Source: CAZGZD01 sp964401915 (lineage in GTDB: Bacteria > Patescibacteriota > Microgenomatia > UBA1406 > GWC2-37-13). Taken from it: DNA of 41,952 nucleotides. This document shows positions 33,060-41,077 of the stretch, in pieces. The position numbers and the translations under genes were made by a program. Under the pieces are notes generated by a model. The model was given only the letters and a program-made list of their open reading frames with translations, had not been told where the DNA came from and made no database searches. Each line of letters opens with the position of its first letter. Position 1 is the first letter of the stretch. Location of the stretch: assembly GCA_964401915.1 (NCBI GenBank), contig CAYOAI010000009.1, positions 1-41,952 of the forward strand. The letters are read 5' to 3'.

Positions 33060-33722
33060 ATGAGATTCAAAGAAGGAATTCGAAGAATAACTCATCCTGC
33101 TGAGACTAGACTTCAAAAAGAGATAGGAAAAAATCAAGTACAAAGGCTCATTGAGCTTGGCGCACCTGAACTTCTTGGAGTAAGCCCCGATGAGTATGTA
33201 GCTTCAATGCCAGCTATCAGGCCATTAGGCCGCCAGGATGGAAAAAGATATCCATTCCCGCTTATTGTTGATCCAAGAATATCTACAGAGTTCCTCATGG
33301 GAAAACTGGGTATTACCGCAGATCAAGGCGTCGGTGACGTGAGTCGATATTCTAACCATCCAGACACACCTATAGCACCCTACAGTATGTGGTTTGAGCT
33401 ATCAGAGTCCAGGAGCTATAGACCAGGAGATGTCGAAGGTACAGTCGATGAACTACTTGGTTTTATCGCCCAGTATTACAAAGGTGAGATGCCATTTACT
33501 ATTGATGCCCAGGGAACTCAGAGAAATGAAGATTCACGAAGTAGTTTGCGGCTCATATCCACACTTCCCACCGATTATCTGAATCCAACAGCAGGCCAAA
33601 GGCCTCACAATCTAGAGTTTGTAGCTAATTTATCTGCCATAGCAGGAAGAGGTCATGTACTAAGAAGACTCGTGAGACATCCTGATATCACCGTAGCTGA
33701 GACGCCCGCTCTCAGAGTTTGA
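33060..33722 (+). CDS. Protein of unknown function
   Basis: The 220-residue protein is soluble, without signal peptide or membrane segment. It has an N-terminal basic helix region (HPAETRLQKEIGKNQVQRLIELGAPELLGVSPDEYVASMP), a central RYPFPLIVDPRISTEFLMGKLGITADQGVGD, and a C-terminal part with DYLNPTAGQRPHNLEFVANLSAIAGRGHVLRRLVRHPDI. The start helix followed by LG-PELLG resembles short uncharacterised families such as DUF5701, which I could not verify. It has its own strong leaderless promoter and ends in TGA. The stop overlaps the -35 of the aro attenuator transcript, so it is immediately upstream of the aro operon but separately initiated. Confidence 0.75.
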   Translation: MRFKEGIRRITHPAETRLQKEIGKNQVQRLIELGAPELLGVSPDEYVASMPAIRPLGRQDGKRYPFPLIVDPRISTEFLMGKLGITADQGVGDVSRYSNHPDTPIAPYSMWFELSESRSYRPGDVEGTVDELLGFIAQYYKGEMPFTIDAQGTQRNEDSRSSLRLISTLPTDYLNPTAGQRPHNLEFVANLSAIAGRGHVLRRLVRHPDITVAETPALRV

Positions 33723-33747
33723 CAAATAGCCCCCTGCGTAGTAAACT
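33719..33747 (+). promoter_or_regulatory. aro operon promoter
   Basis: TTGACA (33719-33724) overlaps the stop codon of the preceding gene. After 17 bases comes TAAACT (33742-33747), a weaker -10. The leader peptide ATG is 7 bases downstream, so the leader itself is probably leaderless. Confidence 0.65.
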
Positions 33748-33754
33748 TAGACTA

Positions 33755-33802
33755 ATGAAAACAGTCTCTTGGAAGTATTTTTACTTTTACTTTACCGCAT
33801 AA
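33755..33802 (+). CDS. aro operon leader peptide (attenuation)
   Basis: The 15-codon frame encodes MKTVSWKYFYFYFTA and ends TAA. Seven of the eight residues from Trp6 to Phe13 are aromatic (W, then Y F Y F Y F), with alternating TAT/TAC and TTT codons. This is the hallmark of a leader that measures charged tRNA-Phe and tRNA-Tyr, as in the pheA and pheST leaders. The control codons lie directly before segment 1 of the attenuator. The downstream operon makes chorismate, phenylalanine and tyrosine. It was found by reading the gap before aroF. Confidence 0.92.
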   Translation: MKTVSWKYFYFYFTA

Positions 33803-33857
33803 ACGCGGGGAGATTGTTATGATTTAAAAACCATAAACACAAAATCACAAGCCCCGC
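33795..33857 (+). promoter_or_regulatory. aro attenuator: competing pairings 1:2 and 2:3
   Basis: Segment 1 CCGC (33795-33798, codons for Thr-Ala) pairs with GCGG of segment 2 (33805-33810, GCGGGG). Segment 2 pairs perfectly with segment 3 CCCCGC (33852-33857). Segment 3 is also the 5' half of the terminator. A ribosome stalled on the aromatic codons would cover segment 1 and leave 2 free to pair with 3. A ribosome reaching the stop codon would cover 2 and let 3:4 form. Confidence 0.85.
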
Positions 33858-33875
33858 ACATAGGCGGGGTTTTTT
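33852..33875 (+). terminator. Attenuator terminator of the aro operon (3:4 hairpin)
   Basis: CCCCGC (33852-33857), loop ACATAG, GCGGGG (33864-33869), then six T (33870-33875). It lies 109 bases before aroF, so it terminates prematurely unless the antiterminator forms. Confidence 0.92.
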
Positions 33876-33881
33876 GTAGCC

Positions 33882-33937
33882 TCGCTTTCCAAAAAAATTT
33901 GGATTAGCGAGGATAAATCCTGAGCTTGCCGAAGGAT
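33882..33937 (+). repeat. Hairpin plus short palindromic repeat in the aroF 5' region
   Basis: CCTCGCT and AGCGAGG enclose TCCAAA...TTTGGA to form a long stem (33882-33912). It is followed by the near-palindrome TCCTGAGCTTGCCGAAGGA (33918-33936), which resembles the widely dispersed CCTTCGACAAGCTCAGG-type repeats of many bacterial genomes. Its role here is unknown. Confidence 0.5.
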
Positions 33938-33984
33938 CTAAATACAAAACAATAAAAATACATTATTATTTAACTAACTTATAT

Positions 33985-34986
33985 ATGATCATAAGACTCA
34001 AAAAAAATGGATCGAGGGAAGATATGGGAAGCCTTATCAGTTTGCTTGATGGGCACGATGTCCAATACCGCGTATCAACGAGTGAAGACATCATCAGTGT
34101 GGTTAGGCATACAAATGGCATCGCAAAAGAAATCGAAAAGCAGGCTATTGTTGCCGAAGTGGTAGCTGTGGGCAAGCCATACATACTGGGAGCCAAGACA
34201 AAGCTCAGTGGCACGGGTGGCATGAAACTTTCAGACAAAGTCACAATCGGCGGGAGTGAGCTTATTTTCATGGCTGGTCCATGTTCTGTCGAGAACTACG
34301 ACCAGATCAAAAAGTCAGCTGAAGAAGTAGCAAAGTGTGGAGGACAGATCCTCCGAGGCGGAGCATACAAACCGCGTACATCACCATACGACTTTCAGGG
34401 ACTTGGTATTGAGGGGCTCAAGCTTCTTCGTGAGGCGGCCGACAAACAAGGTCTTTTGGTAATTACTGAGATCATGGATGTACGAGATGTGGACATAGTC
34501 GGTCAATATGCTGATATCTACCAAGTCGGGACGCGCAACATGCAGAACTACTCGCTTCTTAAAGAGTTGGGAGACACACGCAAACCAGTGCTTCTGAAGC
34601 GCGGTATGTGGGCCACATACAAGGAGTTCTTGCTTGCAGCTGAATACATACTTGCCGGTGGAAATGAGCGCGTGATCTTGTGTGAACGAGGAATCCGAAC
34701 ATATGTAACAGAGACCCGCTTCACCATGGATACAAATGCGATTCCATATCTTAAAAAAGAATCACATCTGCCAGTTGTTGCAGACCCGTCACACGCCACA
34801 GGATTCACAGATATGGTTGAGCCAATAGCTCTATCCTCTGTTGCGGCTGGATGCGATGGACTGATTATTGAAGCTCACCCGAAGCCGGATGAGTCAATCA
34901 GCGATAAGCACCAAGCAATAGACTTCAAGCAGTTGAAGCGAATCATCGACAAATCCAAAAAAGTCGCTGCTGCAATTAAAGATTAG
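33985..34986 (+). CDS. aroF: DAHP synthase (type I-beta) with N-terminal regulatory domain
   Basis: The enzyme condenses phosphoenolpyruvate and erythrose 4-phosphate, the first step to chorismate. The 333 residues comprise an N-terminal ferredoxin-like regulatory domain (1 to about 66, IIRLKKNGSREDM ...) and a TIM barrel with FMAGPCSVEN, LRGGAYKPRTSPYDFQGLG, TEIMDVRDV, YQVGTRNMQNYSLLKELG, PVLLKRGMWATYKEFLLAAEYI, RGIRTYV and VVADPSHATGF. This layout is that of Thermotoga-type enzymes, where Tyr or Phe binds the N-terminal domain. Supply is thus probably controlled twice, by feedback on the enzyme and by the attenuator upstream. aroF is used as a generic symbol. Confidence 0.95.
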   Translation: MIIRLKKNGSREDMGSLISLLDGHDVQYRVSTSEDIISVVRHTNGIAKEIEKQAIVAEVVAVGKPYILGAKTKLSGTGGMKLSDKVTIGGSELIFMAGPCSVENYDQIKKSAEEVAKCGGQILRGGAYKPRTSPYDFQGLGIEGLKLLREAADKQGLLVITEIMDVRDVDIVGQYADIYQVGTRNMQNYSLLKELGDTRKPVLLKRGMWATYKEFLLAAEYILAGGNERVILCERGIRTYVTETRFTMDTNAIPYLKKESHLPVVADPSHATGFTDMVEPIALSSVAAGCDGLIIEAHPKPDESISDKHQAIDFKQLKRIIDKSKKVAAAIKD

Positions 34987-35001
34987 TTATGTCCCCCGAT
35001 T

Positions 35002-35856
35002 ATGAAAAAGACTATCTGCTACCAGGGAGTGCCTGCATCATACAGCTTCAATGCTGCTCAAGCAGTCTTTGGGGAAGATAACACATTCAAAGGGTGTGCG
35101 CGATTTGCTGAGATCTTCAAGGCAGTTGGAGATGGCGTGGCCGACTGTGGAATAATTCCAATCGAAAACAGCCTTGCAAGCTCGATATTTGACAATTATG
35201 ACCTTTTGTATCGCGAGGATGTGTATGTTGTTGGCGAATACTACTTGCCTATCCAACACTTCCTGCTTACAAAGCAGATAGATGGAGTGTCGACTGAAGA
35301 AAGACTTAATCAGATTAAAAAAGTCTTTTCACATACTCAGGCGCTTGAGCAGTGCTCGCAGTTTTTCGATGAACATCCAGAGCTTGAGGAGATAGTCTAT
35401 TCAGATACAGCCGGCGCAGCTCGTCATGTGGCCGAAAGTAGTGATACAGATATTGCAGCAATTGCGAGTCAGGAGGCCGCAGCACTATATGGACTTGAGA
35501 TTATAGGTGAGAATATCCAGAATCAGCAAAACAATATCACTCGCTTTGTAGTGATTGCCAAAGTACCAGTGAAAGACTCTGAAGTTGATAAGGGATCGAT
35601 CATACTCGAGCTTGCTCACAACAAACCAGGAGCTTTGCTTGAGGTGCTTACCATATTTGCCAGCGAAAATATCAATCTTAGCAAATTACAATCAAGACCT
35701 ATTGGTGGTTCGAGCTTTGAGTATATGTTTTATATTGATTTTGAATTTGATGGAAATATTGAGAAAATTGAGAAAGTGATGGATAAGGTGAAAGAACATA
35801 CCGCTTATCTTAAGAAGTTGGGATACTATAAAGCAGGTATCATCCCACACAAATAA
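35002..35856 (+). CDS. pheA: Prephenate dehydratase with ACT domain
   Basis: This enzyme turns prephenate into phenylpyruvate. The 284-residue monofunctional form has the PDT catalytic domain (YQGVPASYSFNAA, GIIPIENSLASSIFDNYDLL, SDTAGAARHVAE, AAIASQEAAALYGLEII and the essential NITRF at 178-182). A C-terminal ACT domain (about 198-280) follows with KPGALLEVLTIFASENINLSKLQSRP. The Phe-binding ESRP motif reads QSRP (230-233), a conservative change. It begins 15 bases after aroF and precedes tyrA by 2 bases. Confidence 0.95.
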   Translation: MKKTICYQGVPASYSFNAAQAVFGEDNTFKGCARFAEIFKAVGDGVADCGIIPIENSLASSIFDNYDLLYREDVYVVGEYYLPIQHFLLTKQIDGVSTEERLNQIKKVFSHTQALEQCSQFFDEHPELEEIVYSDTAGAARHVAESSDTDIAAIASQEAAALYGLEIIGENIQNQQNNITRFVVIAKVPVKDSEVDKGSIILELAHNKPGALLEVLTIFASENINLSKLQSRPIGGSSFEYMFYIDFEFDGNIEKIEKVMDKVKEHTAYLKKLGYYKAGIIPHK

Positions 35857-35858
35857 TT

Positions 35859-36986
35859 ATGAAAGATAATAATCTAGATACAATTCGGCGCGAGATAGAT
35901 GCGATAGACGAGGAGATTGCCAAACTTCTAAATCGTCGCTTTAATCTTGTGGAAGATGTTGCTACTCTCAAAAATGAGAGTGATATTCCTGTTGAAGACA
36001 AAGCCAGGGAAGCTGCAATTGTACAAAAGCTTAAGTATGCCGTCTCCAACCCATACCTTGCTGAGGTAATCGAGGATTTTTACTCGAAAGTTTTTGCAGT
36101 AAGCCGCACCTTTCAGGAGCTTAAACGAAGTAAAAGTAAGATTCAATTCTCAAAAATAGGAATTATCGGCTTTGGTGCGATCGGTGGTTCAATTGCCAAA
36201 ACGCTTAAAAGTCAAGACGTGAGTATAAGCATTGGAACAATCAAACGGGAAAGCCGCGACGAGCGCCTTGCAATTGAGGTTGGAGATATCGACAACGTAT
36301 ATTCCAACATTGAAGACCTATGCAAATCAAGTGATCTTATTATTATTGCTACCCCAATTGCAAATATAATAGAGTATGCCAAAAAGATTGCGTCGAGTGC
36401 CGGCAATAAGAAGCTGACAGTCATCGATGTTGGGAGTACAAAAGCAGATATTGCGCGGGAGTTTGAAAACCTTACGACCAGCACCGTCCAATTTATCCCT
36501 ACTCATCCTATGGCCGGATCAGGCACATACACTGGATTTACTCACAGTTCAGCAACATTTTTTATTCACAAACCATGGGTAATTACGCCGCACAGTAAAA
36601 ATTCGGATGTGGAAGTTGAGAAGATTAAAAGATTAATCTTAGCACTTGGCTCAATACCAGTTGTGATGGATCCTGTAAAACACGATATGAATGCTGCCCG
36701 GATATCGCATTTGGCGATCGTACTTGCTGCGCTGCTTTTTGCATACATCCATGATGAGCACAAAGATGCACTGGCAATCGCCACGTCAGGATTTGAAAGA
36801 ATCACTGAGAAGGTGAGTGGAAACACCAAGATGCATTCTCAGATTGTGAAGGAGAATGAAGCGAATATAAGACGTGCTATTGATGAATTTGTTGCCTTTA
36901 TTCAGAAAAAACAAGTCTCAAAATCGACTGCTCAATCCTTCTTCGAGCACTACAAATCTTTGCGTGATCAAGTTTTTACAAAATAA
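35859..36986 (+). CDS. tyrA: Bifunctional chorismate mutase / prephenate dehydrogenase (T-protein type)
   Basis: Residues 1 to about 88 are an AroQ-fold chorismate mutase (LDTIRREIDAIDEEIAKLLNRRFNLVEDVATLKNE, then DKAREAAIVQKL). Residues about 97-375 form prephenate dehydrogenase with the NAD-binding GFGAIGGS (104-111), IIATPIANI, VIDVGSTKADIA, THPMAGSGTYTGF and HDMNAARISHLAIVLAALL. The single protein feeds both branches: its mutase makes prephenate for PheA and its own dehydrogenase. Such an order and fusion is like enteric TyrA. No ACT domain is visible. The stop is immediately followed by the aroA ATG. Confidence 0.95.
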   Translation: MKDNNLDTIRREIDAIDEEIAKLLNRRFNLVEDVATLKNESDIPVEDKAREAAIVQKLKYAVSNPYLAEVIEDFYSKVFAVSRTFQELKRSKSKIQFSKIGIIGFGAIGGSIAKTLKSQDVSISIGTIKRESRDERLAIEVGDIDNVYSNIEDLCKSSDLIIIATPIANIIEYAKKIASSAGNKKLTVIDVGSTKADIAREFENLTTSTVQFIPTHPMAGSGTYTGFTHSSATFFIHKPWVITPHSKNSDVEVEKIKRLILALGSIPVVMDPVKHDMNAARISHLAIVLAALLFAYIHDEHKDALAIATSGFERITEKVSGNTKMHSQIVKENEANIRRAIDEFVAFIQKKQVSKSTAQSFFEHYKSLRDQVFTK

Positions 36987-38255
36987 ATGGATATCCAGAT
37001 ACGAGCGTCCATACCACATGGATCGGTTACCCCACCACCGTCCAAAAGTATTACTCACCGCGCACTCATTGCGGCATCCTTGTCTCGTGGCCAAAGCACC
37101 GTCTCAAGCATTCTTCTGAGTGATGATACTACTCAGACAATCAATGCGCTTCGTGTACTCGGCATAGATATTGATCTGGACGGAACAACGACCACTATTG
37201 ACTCAAAAGGAGTTCTTAAGACGACCGGTGACTCCATAAATGTCGGCGAGTCAGGTACTACTGCGCGTCTTATGATCGCACTTGCTATACTTGCTGATCG
37301 ACCAGTCACCATAGATGGAGCTGACAGACTCCGAGAACGACCCATGAAAGATCTGTGTCTGGCTCTTAAGCAACAGGAGATTGATATTGAATACAAAGGT
37401 AAACAGTATGCTCTCCCCTGCACTGTACATCCTGGACGGTTGAAAGGCGGACTCATTGAGATATCAGGTACGACAAGTTCGCAGTTTATCTCTGCTCTCT
37501 TATTCATCGCACCATTTGCTGAATCTGATATACAGATAAAAGTCACAGATAGACTGGAATCATCAGAATATGTAGATCTCACCATAGATGTACTACGTGA
37601 ACATGGAGTTGTTGTTGAAAAAAGTAATAACGAATTCAATGTTGTGGCTGGACAGAAGTACAAGGCGAGTGACACGACTATTGAAGGCGACTACTCAGCA
37701 GCATCATACTTTGCTCTTCTTGGTGCAATAAATAGCCAAGTAACAATTGAGAATCTTAAAAAAGACTCCCATCAACCAGACAGAGTCTTTATAGATTTTT
37801 TGCAAAAACTAGGTGCTGATATACAGCAAGAAGATGGCAAAGTAACTGTCGCACCAGGCGAACTAAACTCCGGAAGTTTTGATATATCGGGTTGTCCAGA
37901 TATTGCACCTTCTCTTGCAATGTGTGGAGCTTTTACTAATGATTATCTTGAACTCACCGGGACAGGTAGACTCAAGGAAAAAGAATCCAACAGACAACAT
38001 GCGATAGTTGCTAATTTAAAAAGACTTGGCGCACGAGTTGAAGAAGATGAAGGCTCTATTCGTATCTACAGGTCTAAGCTCAAATCCGGTACAGTCGATA
38101 GTATGGGCGATCATCGAATAGCAATGAGCTTTGCTATACTGGGTACTATGATAGATGGAGGATTAATAATAGAAAATGCTGGTGTGGTTGCCAAATCATA
38201 TCCACAGTTTTTCGATGATCTTAAAGGCCTTGATATAGACGTTCAAAACATATAA
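36987..38255 (+). CDS. aroA: EPSP synthase (3-phosphoshikimate 1-carboxyvinyltransferase)
   Basis: AroA transfers enolpyruvyl from PEP to shikimate 3-phosphate. It has 422 residues with PPSKSITHRALIAASLSRGQS at the N-terminus, VGESGTTARLMIALAIL (the NAGTxxR-type loop), DRLRERPMKDL, SGTTSSQFISALL, GDYSAASYFALLGA, RLKEKESNRQHAIVANLKRLG and GDHRIAMSFAILG. The NAGTATR motif is here ESGTTAR, as in class II-like glyphosate-tolerant variants, but sensitivity cannot be deduced from that alone. It starts directly after the tyrA stop. Confidence 0.95.
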   Translation: MDIQIRASIPHGSVTPPPSKSITHRALIAASLSRGQSTVSSILLSDDTTQTINALRVLGIDIDLDGTTTTIDSKGVLKTTGDSINVGESGTTARLMIALAILADRPVTIDGADRLRERPMKDLCLALKQQEIDIEYKGKQYALPCTVHPGRLKGGLIEISGTTSSQFISALLFIAPFAESDIQIKVTDRLESSEYVDLTIDVLREHGVVVEKSNNEFNVVAGQKYKASDTTIEGDYSAASYFALLGAINSQVTIENLKKDSHQPDRVFIDFLQKLGADIQQEDGKVTVAPGELNSGSFDISGCPDIAPSLAMCGAFTNDYLELTGTGRLKEKESNRQHAIVANLKRLGARVEEDEGSIRIYRSKLKSGTVDSMGDHRIAMSFAILGTMIDGGLIIENAGVVAKSYPQFFDDLKGLDIDVQNI

Positions 38256-38257
38256 AG

Positions 38258-39313
38258 ATGCAAAATATCACACTTAAAACAGATAAAAATCAGGAGTCGC
38301 AAATCATGATTGGAAGTAATATCCAGGAAGCCATCCTGTCTACCTTATCTCAAAACACTCCAACTTCAATAATCTATATCTGCGATAAAAATACTCAGGA
38401 TCTTTTGAAAAGCTATCTACCGCAGATAGATGATTCTCAAATAATTACAATTGAAACCGGTGAGAAAAGCAAAACCATACATACTGTACAAGAAATTATT
38501 AGATCGCTAATTGGTAAGAGGATTGATCGAAAAGCTCATATTGTTGGATTCGGGGGTGGAGTCGTGACCGACATTGTTGGATTTGTCGCCTCTATATATC
38601 TTCGAGGAGTAAACTTTTCATTCATCCCCACAACTCTCTTGGGCATGATCGATGCTGCAGTCGGTGGCAAGAATGGAGTAGATTTTGAAGGATACAAAAA
38701 TATTGTGGGCACAATAAATCAGCCAGCTAATGTATTTGTGGATATATCGTGTCTTACCTCGCTTCCAGAAGACGAGCTCACATCCGGCATGGGAGAGTTG
38801 ATCAAATATGCTGTCGGCTTTGATAGAGAGCTTGTCGCAAAACTCGAAGATGCAGATTCAACAACCAGTGAGCTCTCTGAGGATGTAATCGCACGTTGCA
38901 TAAAGATAAAGGCAAATATAGTAGAATCAGATCCGCTTGAGACCCAAGGACCACGCAAGCTTCTCAATCTTGGACACACACTGGCTCATGCTATCGAGAC
39001 TCAAAGCAACTTCTCAGTTAAACACGGATATGCCGTGGCTACTGGACTGTCATTCGCTTGCTACGCGTCAAACCAACTTGGAATGTTTACACGCGAGGAA
39101 GCCGGTCGCATCAAGTCGTTACTTGAGAAATACTCACTCCCAACAAGATTTGATATTCCGGCAAGTGAGATAGTAACATCTCTGTTTGCTGATAAAAAAA
39201 GAGATGGAGATACAATGGATTTTATCCTGCCCAAAAAAATTGGAGAAGTAGTAGTCTATCCAATATCTTTAGGCGAGCTTGAAACACTTATTACCAATTT
39301 TCAAAATAGCTAA
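38258..39313 (+). CDS. aroB: 3-Dehydroquinate synthase
   Basis: AroB cyclises DAHP to 3-dehydroquinate with NAD and a divalent metal. The 351-residue protein includes IETGEKSKTIHTVQEII, HIVGFGGGVVTDIVGFVASIYLRGVNFSFIPTTLLGMIDAAVGGKNGVDF, GMGELIKYAVG, and the metal ligands in LNLGHTLAHAIE and KHGYAVATGLSFA. The ATG lies 2 bases after the aroA stop, so translational coupling is likely. Confidence 0.96.
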   Translation: MQNITLKTDKNQESQIMIGSNIQEAILSTLSQNTPTSIIYICDKNTQDLLKSYLPQIDDSQIITIETGEKSKTIHTVQEIIRSLIGKRIDRKAHIVGFGGGVVTDIVGFVASIYLRGVNFSFIPTTLLGMIDAAVGGKNGVDFEGYKNIVGTINQPANVFVDISCLTSLPEDELTSGMGELIKYAVGFDRELVAKLEDADSTTSELSEDVIARCIKIKANIVESDPLETQGPRKLLNLGHTLAHAIETQSNFSVKHGYAVATGLSFACYASNQLGMFTREEAGRIKSLLEKYSLPTRFDIPASEIVTSLFADKKRDGDTMDFILPKKIGEVVVYPISLGELETLITNFQNS

Positions 39314-39317
39314 AAAT

Positions 39318-39782
39318 ATGAAAATACTTATCGTAAACGGTCCTAATCTAAACATGCTCGGCAAGCGCGACGAAAACCACTATGGTAGTTTGACGCTTGA
39401 TGATATTAAAAAGAATCTCATAAAAATAGCTGAAGATAGCGATGTTACACTTGAGTTTTATCAATCCAATATTGAGGGAGATATCATAAATGAAGTGCAA
39501 AGTAAAAAAAATGAAATTGACGGAATACTTATTAATGCTGGCGCATTCTCCCACTACTCACTTGCCATCCAGGATGCTCTTTCCGACTCTAAATTACCTA
39601 TTGTGACAGTGCATCTGTCCAATATCTATTCTCGCGAAGAGGAGCGCCACACCGATCTTATCTCACAAATCGCAGTCGGCGGCGTCTATGGATTCAGAGA
39701 GGAAAGTTATGAGTTTGGTCTTCGGGCTTTAATATCACATGTCAAAAAACATAATACTGGTGGGGATGGGGGGCGTGGGTAA
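39318..39782 (+). CDS. aroQ: 3-Dehydroquinate dehydratase, type II
   Basis: The type II dehydroquinase makes 3-dehydroshikimate. From the ATG at 39318 it has 154 residues. A start 39 bases upstream would lie within aroB and does not match the family. Motifs are ILIVNGPNLNMLGKRDENHYGSLTL, the QSNIEGDIINEV helix, INAGAFSHYSLAIQDAL and VTVHLSNIYSREEERH with the catalytic histidine. Its last 44 bases overlap the next gene in another frame, so the glycine-rich tail (NTGGDGGRG) is translated from DNA that also encodes the P-loop of the shikimate kinase. Confidence 0.94.
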   Translation: MKILIVNGPNLNMLGKRDENHYGSLTLDDIKKNLIKIAEDSDVTLEFYQSNIEGDIINEVQSKKNEIDGILINAGAFSHYSLAIQDALSDSKLPIVTVHLSNIYSREEERHTDLISQIAVGGVYGFREESYEFGLRALISHVKKHNTGGDGGRG

Positions 39783-41073
39783 AACCACAACTGCCAAGCT
39801 TCTTGCCCAAAAAACTAACACACAGCTTATTGATACAGATTCTGAGATTGAATCCCAAGATGGTCTAAAGATCAAGACCCTTGTTGAGCAAAAAGGGTGG
39901 GGGTATTTTCGAGAACAAGAAACTATTCTTCTTAAGAAGCTCTCTGAGCTTAAAGATGCCACAATCATCTCAACGGGCGGGGGAATAGTACTGTCTGAAG
40001 AAAATCGAATGCTTCTTAAAAAGATCGGTCGAATTATTCTATTGTGGGCATCCCCACAGACTCTCACAGAGCGGGTCGGAGAAGGCTATAAAAACAGACC
40101 TCTTCTTGGTGAAAAATCTCAAGTATTGGATTCATTTAAAAAGCTTAGTCAAGAAAGGCTAGAGGCATATCTTCTTACCTGCGATCTTTTAATAGACACG
40201 GAAAATAAAAGTACTGAGGAAATCGTAGATCAGATTACAGAATATGTTGAAAAAGAAAAAACCGAGCAAACGGCTAAGAACTTTTGTATTGTTGGCCATC
40301 CAGTCTCACATTCCCTCTCGCCCATCATTCATCTGAGCGCTTTTCGAAGTATAGGACTACCCCATTCATATAAAACAGTTGATGTTGAAAAGATTGAAGA
40401 TGGAATAAGGATTATAAAAGAAGAGCCTTATGATGGCGTCAGTATCACTGTACCGCACAAAATCTCAGCCGTTGATCTGCTTGACACGGTTGATGACGAT
40501 GTACGCGCAATAGGCGCAGTAAATACAGTTCTGAATCGGGAAGGTAGACTCTATGGATACAATACTGACTGGTATGGAGCAGTTGAATCTTTGAATGAAT
40601 ATTTCGGTGAAGAACTTAAGCAAAAAAAGGCGATTTTACTTGGTGCAGGTGGTGCAGCGCGTGCTATCTGCTATGGCCTTAAAAAAGCAAGCATTAGTTT
40701 CGTCATTTTAAATAGGAATGTGGAAAAAGCAAAAGTACTTGCTCAGGAATTTGGAGCTGAAGACTCAGGAAGTCTTGAAGATTTTGCAAAGTATGTTGAT
40801 TGTGATATCATCATCAACTCAACGACTGTCGGACTTGATACAACTGAAAGCCCAATAGACACCAATGCTCTCACCCCAGAGCATACAGTATTTGATATAG
40901 TATATAAACCACATGAGACTCGCCTTATACAAGATGCAAAAACTAGAGGTGCAAAAGTGATTTATGGATACAAAATGCTTATTTATCAGGCAAAGCGGCA
41001 GTTTGAACTTTTTACAGATCGTGACTTTCCAAAAGATCTCGTTGAGAAAATACTTATTAATCAGTTAACATAA
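39739..41073 (+). CDS. Shikimate kinase - shikimate dehydrogenase fusion
   Basis: Residues 1 to about 172 are shikimate kinase: P-loop GMGGVGKTT (9-17), IDTDSEIE, FREQET and STGGGIVL (79-85). Residues about 181-444 are shikimate dehydrogenase: IVGHPVSHSLSPIIH, GVSITVPHK with the catalytic Lys, GAVNTVLN, GYNTDWYG, the Rossmann turn LLGAGGAARAICYGL, IINSTTVGL and VFDIVYKPHETRLI. The fused enzyme reduces dehydroshikimate and then phosphorylates shikimate, two consecutive steps, though the domains occur in reverse order in the chain. It overlaps aroQ by 44 bases and is followed by aroC after 4 bases. aroK plus aroE functions are both present; I have not seen a standard symbol for this order. Confidence 0.95.
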   Translation: MSKNIILVGMGGVGKTTTAKLLAQKTNTQLIDTDSEIESQDGLKIKTLVEQKGWGYFREQETILLKKLSELKDATIISTGGGIVLSEENRMLLKKIGRIILLWASPQTLTERVGEGYKNRPLLGEKSQVLDSFKKLSQERLEAYLLTCDLLIDTENKSTEEIVDQITEYVEKEKTEQTAKNFCIVGHPVSHSLSPIIHLSAFRSIGLPHSYKTVDVEKIEDGIRIIKEEPYDGVSITVPHKISAVDLLDTVDDDVRAIGAVNTVLNREGRLYGYNTDWYGAVESLNEYFGEELKQKKAILLGAGGAARAICYGLKKASISFVILNRNVEKAKVLAQEFGAEDSGSLEDFAKYVDCDIIINSTTVGLDTTESPIDTNALTPEHTVFDIVYKPHETRLIQDAKTRGAKVIYGYKMLIYQAKRQFELFTDRDFPKDLVEKILINQLT

Positions 41074-41077
41074 GAAT

